Shown here piece after piece: positions 33,880-44,490 of a DNA stretch of 64,000 nt; the first letter of the stretch is position 1; each line of letters begins with the position of its first letter. A program made the position numbers and the translations under genes. Source of the stretch: Desmodus rotundus (taxonomy: Eukaryota > Chordata > Mammalia > Chiroptera > Phyllostomidae); assembly GCF_022682495.2 (NCBI RefSeq), contig NC_071398.1:11910934-11974933 (forward strand), written 5' to 3'. The notes below the pieces were generated by a model, which saw nothing but the letters and a program-made list of their open reading frames with translations, had not been told where the DNA came from and ran no database searches.

Positions 33880-34245
33880 AATACCGGCCTCTTTGATGTG
33901 GCTGAGGATGCCAGCATCACGGAAAGAGATCATCCTTCTGACTTTCCCGTAACTGAATGATGGTGTCTGTTTATGAATGTCCTTCCTTAATTGCTAGCTG
34001 GTAATTGGGCATCCTGACAGGAGTCTATGGGAACCGTGGTCCCTCACCCTGCGCGAGGGGAAGAAGATTGAGCTGAGAACGATGAATGGGAAGAGAGGCC
34101 TCCAAATTAAAAATAATTGGCACGTAGAGCAGGCGATGAGAAAAAGGCCCAGAAATTACTCTACCTTCCCTCAAAGACATGAGGATGATTCATCTGCGTG
34201 AAGCCACTGCGGAGGGTCTCGGACAGGTGTGTATTTGTTTTTAGA
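33880..34245. other. Non-repetitive DNA, possible conserved non-coding element
   Basis: No repeat is recognised. The stretch holds CpGs (TACCGGCCTC, CATCACGGAAAG, CTGCGCGAGGGG, GGTCTCGGACAGG) and homeodomain-like cores (TTCCTTAATTGCTAGCTGGT, AATTAAAAATAATTGG). A regulatory element is plausible but inferred. Confidence 0.35.
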
Positions 34246-34499
34246 AAACACCAAGCAAAGACTATATAGCCTGGGGGATGTTTTCACTTATAACAAGAAT
34301 AAAACCTGAAAGGTCTTAACCATCCCGACCTTGGGAAGGCATTAAAAGGAAAATACAGAGCCGCCTGGGCTGATAGAGGAAGGGCATCTGAAAGGTCAGA
34401 CAATAGGAAGGAGACTTTAAAAGTGAATGTATCCGGAGACTATAGATACGAGAACTAGAAAATATCGTTGGGGGACCTGCCGTTTTATTCACTGTCTTC

Positions 34500-34640
34500 C
34501 ACGGGCCCGTTAAACCACTTTCTGAAACTCTTTTTCTTCCCTATTCTCAAAAAGAGGACAATAGGATCACAATAGTCTTTTTTGTGGTGAGTAAATGAGT
34601 TTATGAAATGGTGCTTTCTAGCCCAAAGTACTAAGTTGCT
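34500..34640 (-). repeat. MIR-like SINE fragment
   Basis: TTTCTTCCCTATTCTCAAAA, GAGGACAATAGGATCACAAT, GTGGTGAGTAAATGAGTTTA and GGTGCTTTCTAGCCCAAAGT follow the order of a reverse-complemented MIR. Confidence 0.6.
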
Positions 34641-35519
34641 TTTAGGTTACACCCTTTCTTTCTGTCTTTTAGCTGGAAATGAGATAAAGTTTGCAGTGTC
34701 AACACCTTCCCGAGCCTAGAGGTGAATCAGTAATTCTCATTTACCCATAAACACTTCTGGGGACTCTCCTCCTTCCAACCACAATAAGCCTCATTGAGAC
34801 TCATGTTACCTCTTAGGTGTTAACAGAGCATCTCCAAGATCGTGATCATTTTGGACTTTTGCACTGTTTACAGACATACTCTGAGACCCTTATCTCTAGT
34901 TCCATAATTCTTTTCCTAATAAACATTTTCAAGTTTGAACATCTTTTAGGTGGTTCCTGTGCAAACTAAAATTAAATTTTCCCAATCATAACCTCAATTC
35001 CCTTCCACGATGGTCTTTATTTAAATGCATACATTTATTCTTTAATCAATAATATCCAAATAACCTTATAAGTACTCAGTATGTGTGAGGCACTGGCCAA
35101 GGCAGAAAACCAGGTACGTTTCCTACCTTTGTCGACATTGCCTTCTAGAGAACTACATGAGCCAATGAACACTGAAATTACACGTATGTGCATGTGACGA
35201 TGATGGCAGCGATGATAATGGTGAGGATGAGGACATGGTGGTGGTCGCGTTAGCCCCGGCCAAAGGCTTAAGCTTTTGCAAAGGTTCTGTGGCCAGAGGG
35301 AGCATGGCATGTTCCAGCGAAAGGTGGACTAGCATAGCTGGAAAACACACTGCTAAGGGCGTTATGGTAGGAACTAAGTTTGGAGACGTGATACGTACTA
35401 ATCTCTCTGAGACCTGTTTTCCTCCTCAACCTCAGGTAACATTTTGGTGGGGACACTGGACCACTTCTTCTCCCTTATCCCCTAAGTCTGTTAACAACAC
35501 CTGTGTAACGAGCCTATGA
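34641..35519. other. Non-coding stretch with a weak ancient repeat and a GAT-rich patch
   Basis: About 35060-35150 (TATAAGTACTCAGTATGTGT, then GAGGCACTGGCCAAGG) recalls the ancient ACTATGTGCCAGGCACTG text. A GATGATGG/GATAATGGTGAGGATGAGGA patch at about 35197-35235 is low complexity. Open frames overlap on both strands at 35035-35519 without a known domain. Confidence 0.4.
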
Positions 35520-35780
35520 GGAGCCTCGGGGCCTCCCTGCTTCTCTCCACCCTCCTTGCCCTTCCTCTAACACTGGCCCCGCATGTAGTCATGGCTGGTC
35601 ACGTACTCTTTGGCCACCCTACCCCACCTTCTTCATGCGATTGACCGAAGAGTGGAGTCATTATCTTAAAAAAAAAAACTGCTTATACTCTCATTTTGCT
35701 GCCTCCAACTAAACTTGCCACTGCGTTAAAGTTAAGACTGAAAATTCTACACAAAGCACGGATCATTTCACAATAGTGAC
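35520..35780 (+). repeat. Possible L2 fragment
   Basis: CCTCCTTGCCCTTCCTCTAA, CCCCGCATGTAGTCATGGCT and TTTTGCTGCCTCCAACTAAA have L2-like 3'-end character. Match from memory and weak. Confidence 0.3.
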
Positions 35781-36615
35781 TGTATCTTCTAGACCAAGAA
35801 GGAAGTACATGTGCTCTGGATGAATGAATAAATTATCACTGACTGTTCTTCCCTTCCAGTTACCTTTGCCAGTGGTCATCAAACACGGGGTGCTCCACAG
35901 TATGCCCAGAACGTGTCATACTATTCAGATGTGCAAGCCTTTTATCTTCACGTTATACGTATACAATCAGATTTAGGATGGAGTACACGAATGTTTTTAA
36001 CAAGGAGGTTCTTTGCAAACTAAAATTGGGGACCTTGTGCTACTATGTGAGTTCACACAGTTTCACATCCTGAATGAGAATGTGACCTTCAGTTAACTCT
36101 CTCTGCTCCCTAGGAGATGGGACAAAGGTACAATAGATTATCAAGTGTATTATTAAGCAGCGCTGCTTATAGTAAAACAACCCCTGGTTATTAAATTGTG
36201 TCTGGATTGTATGCATTAACGATAAAAATTTGATAGCAAGCCATAGCTTTGAAATATCAGGAGGGGGACGGTCTTAATTGGCATGTTCCATAAAGAGACC
36301 TGAGAATCTGTTCTCTGAAGTGGTAAATAGGTGCCAGCTCACGTTAGGTGTGAGGCTTCTAAACTAGTGTGGGAAAGGAAAATTTGCCATCCCAAACTGT
36401 GTCTCTTTGGGATGAGGATTATTTTAGGCTGATTATTTTTAAGAGACAGATGACTCAGGAAGATTTTCTTTTTACCTCCCCCTTAAATGTCTACAAGAAT
36501 TTAGATAGGGAGGTGCCACCAGGAACAGAGCTATTATTACCAAGGTAATCTCTTCTTACATCAGAAAGATTTATTTGCAAGGCATGGCAAGCATTTGTTT
36601 GCCTAATATTTTCTC
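35781..36615. other. Non-coding stretch, no assignable feature
   Basis: No gene or repeat is named. About 36150-36330 (TAAGCAGCGCTGCTTA palindrome at about 36154, then GCATTAACGATAAAAATTTG) looks unique and could be constrained. Confidence 0.35.
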
Positions 36616-36619
36616 TTCC

Positions 36620-36930
36620 CATCTCCCTGGGAATTATCTTTCTTCCCCATGAAGGCCCAGCCCCTTACCCTGTATTTCCTTAGCTCGAGATGCCATATAA
36701 GTCTCACCTGCCTGCCTGTGTATGGGCCCCATATTCTCATGCAGCTCCTTTAGGTACAGAATTAAATTGTGTTTTTCTCTTTTAATATATTTTTTTGTTG
36801 TTAAATTGATTTTTAGACCATCCAAAGAACCTGAAAGGGTAAAAGAAAAATTTTCCTCTCCTATCCGAGGCTGGGTCACAGACCTGCAAGATGCAACTTT
36901 TCTTCCGTTACCTGAGCTTTCCCCTGGTGC
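36620..36930 (+). mobile_element. LTR-like fragment (endogenous-retrovirus type)
   Basis: TAAGTCTCACCTGCCTGCCT, GTACAGAATTAAATTGTGTT, TTTCTCTTTTAATATATTTT, TTAGACCATCCAAAGAACCT and GAAAGGGTAAAAGAAAAATT follow the 3' half of an ERV-type LTR and the segment after it, in sense orientation. Non-coding. Limits and family are uncertain. Confidence 0.45.
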
Positions 36931-37311
36931 AGGTAAGGGGAGCTGGCAAAAAAAAAAAAAAAATGGTTGCTGGTTAACTGTGTTAACAGTTGAACACCCT
37001 TCTGCCAGGTTGTATTGACTGCCTGGTGTGCTGTGCTTCCTGGACTAAATCCTTCTGAGCAGCTGGAATCAGACCTGGCCTATGACAGACCTGTGAATCT
37101 TCACGTTCACTTGAAGCTGAGAACAAGAGCTCCTTGTGGGTATATTGCAGACACTAACATGTATGCTTTCTCAAACTGCGCAAGTTCATGCTTTCATATC
37201 TTTGCTCAGTGTCTCTTCCTCTTAGAAAGACCTCCTACCCACTCTGCTCCACCAGGTAAACTACAACCATCCTTCAAGGCCCATCTTTAAATACAGGTTT
37301 ATTCACTAGTC

Positions 37312-37415
37312 GGGGTGCATATTCCTGGTCCGGGTGCCTACGGGTGGCAACAGAAAGCAACCAATTCATGTTTCACTCTCTCCCTCTCTCTCCCTCCCTC
37401 AAAAACCAAACAAAC
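37312..37415 (+). mobile_element. 5'-truncated VES SINE
   Basis: It starts inside the element at AGTCGGGGTGCATATTCCTG, then GGGTGGCAACAGAAAGCAAC, a (CTCTCTCC)n stretch and AAAAACCAAACAAACAG. It is directly followed by a full VES copy in the same orientation. The first half with the A and B boxes is missing. Confidence 0.75.
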
Positions 37416-37416
37416 A

Positions 37417-37625
37417 GCCCTAGCTTGTGTGGCTCAGTGGATGGAGTGCCAGCCTGTGAACCAAAGGGTCACCGGTTCAATTCCCAGTTAGGACACATGC
37501 CTGCATTGCGGGCCAGGTCCCCAGTAGGGGGTGCAATCACACCCTGATGTCTCTGTCCCTCTCTTTCTCCCTCCCTTCCCCTCTCTCGAAAAATAAATAA
37601 ATAAGTAAATAAAATCTTTTAAAAA
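37417..37625 (+). mobile_element. VES SINE, long form
   Basis: The head GCCCTAGCTTGTGTGGCTCA holds a good A-box-like segment. GGTCACCGGTTCAATTCCCA holds the B box. These are followed by GCATTGCGGGCCAGGTCCCC, AGTAGGGGGTGC, a CT-rich stretch and an (AAAT)n tail. It retains both halves of the long VES form. Confidence 0.96.
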
Positions 37626-37989
37626 AAGCAGTGAAAAGATTGTCCTCAAGTGAGGATGACATTTTTGTTTTAAAAACGCTTCCTTAAATTTTGTTGCTTT
37701 CTCTGCATTCACACAGCACTAACAGCACTGCGTCCAGTCTAATTTTAGCACTTACAGTACTTTCTATCTGAGTGGCAGGCTCTTGAAGTGTCTGTCTCTC
37801 CTCTTGGGTCACAATGTGCTTACATATTTTGTCTATCCAGTGTCTTGCACAATTCTTGGAACAGAACAACAACAAAAATATGATTAGCTGTTTGTTAAAC
37901 TTCACTAAATCCCAGGGATAAAGCTGCATGTCTTGGGATCAAGTGTAAATTATATCACTTCTTCAAGCTTTAGGCAATAGCTACCCCCT

Positions 37990-38215
37990 TAAGGGATTTC
38001 TTTCCTAAAATTCTTCATGTCCCTTTGCCTCTGGGATTTAAACTGTCTTTCGGTGACTGATATTACTTCCAACTGTTGTGTGATTTTTGTTATTACCACG
38101 ATTGTACTTGTAAACTTATTATGTGCCTATAATGTCCCCTCTGAACACCACACCCCTGAGAGAAGGAACCATATCATAAATCTTTCTATGGTTTGAAATA
38201 CCAAAATTAGAAGTG
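37990..38215 (+). repeat. Possible L2-like fragment
   Basis: TTCTTCATGTCCCTTTGCCT, TATTATGTGCCTATAATGTC and CCTGAGAGAAGGAACCATAT have L2-3'-end flavour downstream of the L2 at 37.2-37.9 kb. Weak. Confidence 0.3.
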
Positions 38216-38288
38216 AATGCAAGGAAATGTGCAGTGGAATTTTAAATATATATATCAAAAGTGAGCTTTATAATTTAAAGCTTTAGAT

Positions 38289-38435
38289 TAGCAGTTCCCA
38301 ACTTTTTTGGCACCAGGGACTGGAAGACTTGGGAGTGGGCAGTGGCGGACAGGAGGCGGAGCTCAGGCGAGCTTGCTCTGGCCCTGATTCCTAACAGGCT
38401 AGGGCCTGGGTCAGCCAGGGGTTTGGGGACCCTCG
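38289..38435. mobile_element. Short hAT-type element with 8-bp TSD
   Basis: The left end TAGCAGTTCCCAACTTTTTT, then GGCACCAGGGACTGG, and the right end CCAGGGGTTTGGGGACCCTC are those of a widespread mammalian hAT-type repeat. Most of its interior is missing; only the CAGGAGGCGGAGCTCAGGCG and ATTCCTAACAGGCTAGGGCC blocks remain. Flanks CTTTAGAT (38281-38288) and CTTTGGAT (38436-38443) match at 7 of 8 positions. Confidence 0.85.
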
Positions 38436-38443
38436 CTTTGGAT

Positions 38444-40850
38444 CGTTGTTGGATAAGAATCTGCTTCTGTAAGGTGTTAAGATGAATCTCACTTTACTAA
38501 CTTAAAGAAACACATTTTGCTTTGTTCTATAATCAGTACTTCCACTTAAGGAGCAGTTGGTAGTTCAAAGTCACTTTCATATGTATTATGCCACCCAATC
38601 CAGATTCTAGCGTTTTATAAAAATGGAGAGAATGTGGAATCAAAGGGAAGAGTGCCATTTAGAGTCACGCAAAACGGCGCAGTTTTGACTCCGGCACTTG
38701 GGCAGGCCTGTACTTTCTCTCGGGCAGTTGGCTATGCAAAATAAAGCCCCTGAAGCCAGCGAATATTGGTGAGATGGTAAAGTTCTGTCAGTGATTATTT
38801 TTTCTTACTTTTTCTTTTGGAAAGTCAGCCAAGGAGAACATATTCCAGCCTGGTTACAGCTGCAATTACTTGGATAAGAAGGAAAGCAGCACTCGCCGCT
38901 GACCGCGAGAGTGTTTGGGCTCTCGGCGTTAAACAGCATCAAGATTCTGAACAACTTCAAGGGGATTTAACAAGTAGGAATTCGGTTCTGGCTTCCATCA
39001 AGCAAATTTCAGGAGACCCTAGGTAGATGAAATAACATCCTTTGGCGAGGTGACAACTTTGGGAGAGAGGACATATGAAGAGTAAGACCACCCTTTAAGA
39101 GAAGAATCGGAGTCTACATTGCAAGCCCCGGCCCCAGTGCTGGAAAGGACTGGCAGCTACGATGACACTTTGAGCTATGACTTGGCCCCCAGTCTTTCCC
39201 TTTTAACTTCAGCTAAAAATGGAGACTTAGTGCTCACTCTCCAGTCTTAGTGCTCACTCTCCACTACTTACTTCACTTACGAAACTAAGTTTGCTTAGAA
39301 AATTAGAGCCTTATGGCTGAAGTCCAAGAATGGGAGCTCAGGTGGTTTATATGGTAGGTGTTATTTCTATGTCTTATGTCCAATTCACCACAAACAAATA
39401 AAACTGCCTATTTTATTTACAGAGCCTAGTGTGAAAAATACCTAATGAGAAAGAACATTGGGTTAGTTCACATGAATAGGCTATGAGAAGTTGTAATGCC
39501 TGTTTCCCCTACCACCCTGCCCTGAAGAATCTGTAATTTAGGAAGCTAGGGAGAGAAGTAGGCAGGCAGGTGGATGACTAGCTGGTTAGCTAGTTCGTTA
39601 CTTCACTAGGTAGACAGGTACATGGAAATACGACAGAGACAGGCAGATGCGTACTTTCTGTACCTGATGGCTTCCAAGATTTTTTATGTAATAATCACCC
39701 CCAATCCCACTCACTCACACCCTGCCCCAGATAGCCTGCTTTGTCTCTACTGCTGTTGCCCCAACCCCCACCCCATAAAGTGAGAATATGCTTCTCACTT
39801 TACTGGATGTTTCATTGCCCTGGGTCTCTATGTACATATTTAAATATAATTCTATATTTATCAATATTTGAACATTTTAATCAATATTATGGGACAGGTT
39901 GGAGGGAGGTAATGTAGGCGTGTACTCAGTCCGTCATCTAAAAACAGCTTATTTTCATAATTAATCTATTTATGATTAATATATTAAAAGGAACAACCTC
40001 TACTTATTACCCCTTGCAGATTGCTCTGTAGGTATTTAAGACTTTTTTCCACTGTTTTATTCCTACGTGTGGGTTAATTAAATAGTTCCCATGTCCCTCT
40101 GAGGACCCACGAAAATGTGGAAGGTAAACTCACCTGGTAGCCCTCCGGCTGAGACTGCACGACAGACTTCATGAGCAATAAAACGCTAAATCGATGATCA
40201 GTTTACTGTTCTCATTAGCTGGTTGTTTCAGGTCTGAGTGATGTGAAGGTTTACGATTTGAATAAATGCATTAACCAAGCGTTGTCAGGTGCTCCTCCAG
40301 CTCTTTAGTGTTTTAAAAAAAGAAGGAACAAGTATGTTTCACAAAATGAAACAGGAGCAGTGGTAATGACTGTGTTACCCATTGCCTGCACTCACTGTAG
40401 CCCGTCCCTTTTCTTTTGTAACTTCAGAGTGCTTGGTACCCATGATTAGTAGCTGGAAAGGCCATTGCAATTCTTCTTGACAGAGACCTGGGAAGTTTTT
40501 CCTCTTCATTGAAATTCAAGCCAACAATTTATGTGCCTCACAATAGCTTGTGCCTTGGGAAAAGCGTGCCCAGTTTTCACACCATGTTGTATATTCACGG
40601 AATATAATAAAGCAGCTATTTTTAAATTATTTGAAACAAGTTTCAAAGGAAAGAAAAAGAAACAAGAAAAAGGAAAAAAGAACCCTTATTTTGACATGCC
40701 AGAAAAATTGACAGCAAAATAACTATCAATGCTACTTAATTCATAAAAGACATTGGGTTTTCTGACATTTCTCAGAACCAGTCTTTAAAAAAAAATGTTG
40801 CATAGAATTTAATGTAATGGATGGAACTCAGTGGGTACAACTAGTCTTTT
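38444..40850. other. Non-repetitive non-coding DNA, possible conserved element near 38640-39040
   Basis: No named repeat is recognised. At 38640-39040 several CpGs persist (CACGCAAAACGGCGCAG, CACTCGCCGCTGACCGCGAG, TCTCGGCGTTAAAC) next to an E-box CAGCTG; a 69-codon frame (38817-39026) lacks a known domain. A small tandem duplication lies at 39226-39263. Around 40150-40310 another CpG-bearing unique stretch occurs (AAAACGCTAAATCGATGATC). Confidence 0.4.
39226..39263 (+). repeat. 20-bp-period tandem duplication, two copies
   Basis: CTTAGTGCTCACTCTCCA occurs at 39226-39243 and 39246-39263, separated by GT. Identical copies suggest a recent slippage-type duplication. Confidence 0.9.
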
Positions 40851-40959
40851 ACTTTTGTGAGTTATTATAGTTCAGTCCCAGTTTTGCTATTGAAAGATTT
40901 CAATAAAATGTTTACTCAGCATTTCTTCTGCATTGGCAAGGTTTTAGTTTGTTTGATTT

Positions 40960-41510
40960 TTGTGTTTTTTTATCATTGTTATTGTTTTTTATTTTCTCTT
41001 GGATCAATATCTGTGAATGTCAATACTGGAGAAAAGCAATGCACATTAAAAATTTCTACAGATGCTGACAAAGTTTGGTCTAAAATTGCTGGATCAAATT
41101 ACATTTCCACTAAAAATGTGTAAGACTATGCTTTGTCCCATACTGTGGCCACTGCTGCATCTTAGTAATATTTTCTCCTGTAGAAATGCTTCTTGAATGT
41201 ATCAGGAGTCAACAATAATATATTGTGAACTTCAAATGTTAGGAGGTAGGTCTCATATTAATAGTGTTCTTATCACACTAAGATAAATTTTTTAAAATTC
41301 GAAAAATATTTCAAAAAATAACCAGCACATTGTTGTTACACTATTCATCTCTTTATATTGAAGTTGAACCTCTCAAATGTCTATGGTCTTTTGTATTTAG
41401 TTGTCACTGAAAAGACTGTTTATATAATATTTTTGATTTTTATTGGTATAGTGATTATTCTCTGTCCGTGTGTTAGTTGTTCTTTAAAACTATATTAGCA
41501 AGTAAGCCAA
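40960..41510 (-). mobile_element. Old L1 fragment (antisense)
   Basis: AATTGCTGGATCAAATTACATT, TCCACTAAAAATGTGTAAGA, GGTCTTTTGTATTTAGTTGT and a TTTTTATTGGTATAGTG block follow the antisense L1 3' region (compare ATTTACATTCCCACCAGCAGTG). The order is consistent but divergence is high. Confidence 0.5.
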
Positions 41511-41599
41511 GGTTATGTATAGTTAAAATACTCCCAGGAAAGTGAATGTCCTATACACTAACTTTTGCTAGCCAATGTCAACTCCTCCCTATTTCCTAT

Positions 41600-41900
41600 A
41601 TAATAAAGTCTATTCTCTTTAATCTTCCATCCAAGCTCCTTCAATATCTGACTCCTTTTTTAAGGTTTTAGCATTCTCTTTGTTTACTTCCTTACCGAAT
41701 CTTCTGATGTTTCTAAAGCCAGGTTTCAATTATGCCTGGTACAAACTTAGGGTAACACTGATTTGCAAGAAACAGCTGCTGTTTTCATCAACTCGAACCA
41801 TCCTCTACTCCATTCCCAGCAAACCTTCTCCTGTCGTTAATCGCCAGCTCCAAGAACGTGCACATCTCTGCCACACTTTAAAACCTCCAGGAATTTCAGC
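41600..41900 (+). repeat. L2 LINE 3' fragment
   Basis: AATAAAGTCTATTCTCTTTA, ATCTTCCATCCAAGCTCCTT and CAATATCTGACTCC follow the L2 AATAAAGTCCAAACTCCTTAGC to AATCTGGCCCC text. The downstream part is weaker. Confidence 0.5.
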
Positions 41901-42214
41901 GCAATGCCTCAAGAAATAACTTGTTCTAGTATAAATTATTCTGAGCCACCTGTAAAACAAGTGTGATAACATAAATGTGTTTCTCAGAGAGGGAACGTTA
42001 AAGACAGTCCTCATTAGGTGATAGTAACAAGTGATAGTGAGTTTTCGTTTCTCATGCCTTTAAAGAAAAATCAGCATAAATCACAGTATGTGGCGAATCG
42101 TACTTTCACGACAAATGTTAAAGAGCATCATTTTTATTCATTGAGAATCACTATCATTATATTTTTGACAGTCCGGATTATTTTTCCATGTAGTTTTACT
42201 CCTGCCCTTAGTCT

Positions 42215-42640
42215 ATGTTGATGAAGTCTTTTCCCCTCTCAGTGTGGCCTTGACTGTGACTGTCTGTGACCAACAGGATGTTAGCAAAAACCATGCATAC
42301 AGAGGCCTTCTAGTGCTGGTGCAGCTTGACTTGGCTTTTGCACATCGGTGACTCGCTACGAGAAAATATGCCCCGGGCATCTGCTGGCCTTGGATTCTGG
42401 GGCCCAGTACAAAGGCTCATGGAGTAGATCTGAACCCGATCCAGAGCCTAAAGCTATGCTCGATTTCATCTGCGTGCTGAAACAAATCCTCCCAGCTGAG
42501 ATCCAGAGAGGCTCCGCCAAATAGCATTGACCTGGACCTCCCTGAGTGTGAGCACAAATGTTATTGTTGTAAACCACTGAGTTTGGGGCTCATCTGTTAT
42601 GCCAACTGTGCAGTAGCCACCAGGTTTGTCACTGGTGCCC
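42215..42640 (+). mobile_element. MaLR (MLT1-type) LTR
   Basis: In sense order: GTGTGGCCTTGACTGTGACT, GTGACCAACAGGATGTTAGC, and near the end GTTATTGTTGTAAACCACTG, AGTTTGGGGCTCATCTGTTA, the reading of the MLT1 AAGCCACTAAGTTTTGGG end. Diverged and non-coding. Minus-strand frames across it (42356-42577, 42466-42648) are incidental. Confidence 0.6.
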
Positions 42641-43250
42641 AGCAGCATCCGTTATAACCAGAAGAGATTGACAAGTGCTCACTACAGCTTGTCTCAGTGG
42701 ACCTTCCCACAATTATGCCGTGTTTCATCATTCTCAGACACACAGAGTTTGAGTGGTGCGCTCAAATACAAAAATAATAAGCAATAAACCCATGATTGGA
42801 ACTCCAATGTTTGATTTCAGTGCTTATGTTCTAATGGCCCTACAATACAGCCTCTTTAAAAGCCCACAATTTGACTTACCAAGAAGGTAATATAAGGTGT
42901 TTGAAGAGCTCTGCAAGCATGTCTCATCTTCTCTCCCAGTGAATGGGGTTCTGATCCAATCTGACGTTAAGAATCCAGGCGAAAGCACTGACCCTACTCA
43001 TAAGAATCACCCAGTGTTGGTATTGGAGAGGGACATGAGGACATTCGGGGCCCAGCCTGGGCATTCTGTAGAAAAATCTCCAAAGGTAGAGGCCATGGTT
43101 ATGTATGTGGAATATACCCTTTAAGTATTCTTGAAGGAGCCACACTTGCATCTCGCCAAGGGACACAAATGAGCAGTGATCTTTATTAAGAGATTATATC
43201 TGTTTATTCCTAAATACCATGGCTTTAATTTTTTCAATCCTTGCCCAAAG
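42641..43250. other. Non-coding stretch, no assignable feature
   Basis: Between an LTR fragment and a VES SINE. I see no named repeat or gene. Open frames on both strands at 42897-43166 lack domains. Confidence 0.45.
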
Positions 43251-43257
43251 ATATATT

Positions 43258-43446
43258 CAGATATGTTCACTGATTTTTAGAGAGAGATGAAGGGAAAGGG
43301 AAAGGGAGAGAAATAGGAGCGAATAATCAATTGGTTGCCTCTCGTTGACTGGGGATCAAACCCACAACCTTGGTATGTGCCCTGACCAGGGATGGAACCT
43401 GCGACCTTTTGGTGACACTCCAACCATCTGAGACCCCATCTAGGGC
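43258..43446 (-). mobile_element. VES SINE, short form, antisense
   Basis: Reading the minus strand: a head with GCCCTAGATGGGGTCTCAGA, a B-box-like AGGTTCCATCCCTGG, GTCAGGGCACATACCAAGGT, TTGTGGGTTTGATCCCCAGT, GAGGCAACCAATTGATTATT, a (TTTCCC)n stretch and a TAAAAATCAG tail. Both boxes carry substitutions, so it is an old copy. Confidence 0.93.
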
Positions 43447-43614
43447 TAAATGCCATGCTATTTGAGTCTCCACTTTTCCTTGGTGACAATGGCACGCCCA
43501 GTGTGCTGAGCTAAAAAATGGCTCATGCGGAGAAGCTCCATGCTCCTCATCTTGACTGCCTTGGCGGAACAGCATCATGAAATGCCTGGAAAGATCATGA
43601 GGTGAGGAACAAAA

Positions 43615-43830
43615 AGGCTCGGTTTCTACCCCAGCTTTGTTTCACTAAGTGCGTGAACCTTGGATGTGCCACTTTAATTCACTTTTCTTATTTAAAAAGA
43701 AAAACTGCAGCATAATAGTCATTATTGAGCAGGGTTGTTGAGAGGATTCACTCACTGAGTCAACATGTTCCAGAACATCGCGTCCAATGATGCAGCTTCC
43801 TAAGTGCTCGGCACACACTAGGGACCCTGT
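43615..43830 (-). repeat. MIR SINE (antisense)
   Basis: TTTCTACCCCAGCTTTGTTT, GTGCGTGAACCTTGGATGTG, TAATTCACTTTTCTTATTTA, AGGGTTGTTGAGAGGATTCA and TAAGTGCTCGGCACACACTA give nearly the whole reverse-complemented MIR in order. Confidence 0.85.
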
Positions 43831-44369
43831 GCTCTTCTTATGTGAATTGAGTCATACAGAAAGTTTGTGGCAGCAAATAGCAAAAAATGCTTAGTTTTTT
43901 AAAAAAGTGCTATGAGCAGTGGACACTGGGTAAGTGCTTTTCACCAAAACCAATCTGGGGTCTATGTAAATACAGGACACTGGATTAGATGCCCCGGAAT
44001 AACACTGCCTTTCACCTTATGTTTAGTTCAAAAGAGGAATAGGGCTCCTAAGCGGCTCTGATCCCAGGGCTTTGCCCAAATGTATAAACCATGAAATTGT
44101 CTTCAGGTGGTGAATGGGATCTGTAATATCCCCCGTAACTACATTTAAAAATATGATAATGGAGCCAGACCACATCTATTCATTTACAGATTGCTTATGC
44201 CTGTCTGCCTCCACCTGATTTAGACAAATAACTTTTTGATATTTAAAAGATTTTTAGTTTTTATTTTTGGGAATTCAAAAAATAAATGTATTGGACATTA
44301 CACAAAGAATAAAAATAATTGTGTATAAAACAATTTTTCCTTCCCATCTCAATTTACCCTGCCTTGTTT

Positions 44370-44490
44370 TCCAGATAGGCAAAGCAAATTGTCAGCTCTA
44401 TACTCATACTGGGAAATTGAAGCTTAAAGTTGTTAAGCGATATGTCCAAGGAACTGTAGGAAACAGTTAAGAATGACACAGGGCTCATTC
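44370..44490 (+). repeat. MIR SINE fragment
   Basis: GGGAAATTGAAGCTTAAAGT, TGTTAAGCGATATGTCCAAG and GAACTGTAGGAAACAG follow the MIR GAAACTGAGGCACAGAGAGG to TTGCCCAAGGTCACAC text. Confidence 0.6.

Larger units (their letters stand above)
37180..37875 (+). repeat. L2 LINE 3' end, split by two VES SINEs
   Basis: The left half (37180-37300) reads CTTTCATATCTTTGCTCAGT and GTAAACTACAACCATCCTTC AAGG, as in the L2 CTGGCAAACTCCTACTCATCC text. The right half (37685-37875) reads TCTGCATTCACACAGCACTA, GTGGCAGGCTCTTGAAGTGT and CTATCCAGTGTCTTGCACAA, as in the L2 3' end. VES sequence occupies the middle. Confidence 0.75.

Noticed and set aside
36973..36987. Palindromic GTTAACTGTGTTAAC as a designed regulatory site
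   Set aside because: Two GTTAAC hexamers can arise by chance in AT-rich DNA; no supporting context.
41593..41615. TCCTATATAATAAAG resembling the start of bat Helitrons (Helibat)
   Set aside because: Similarity covers only about 14 bp, the following bases differ, and an L2 reading explains the stretch better.
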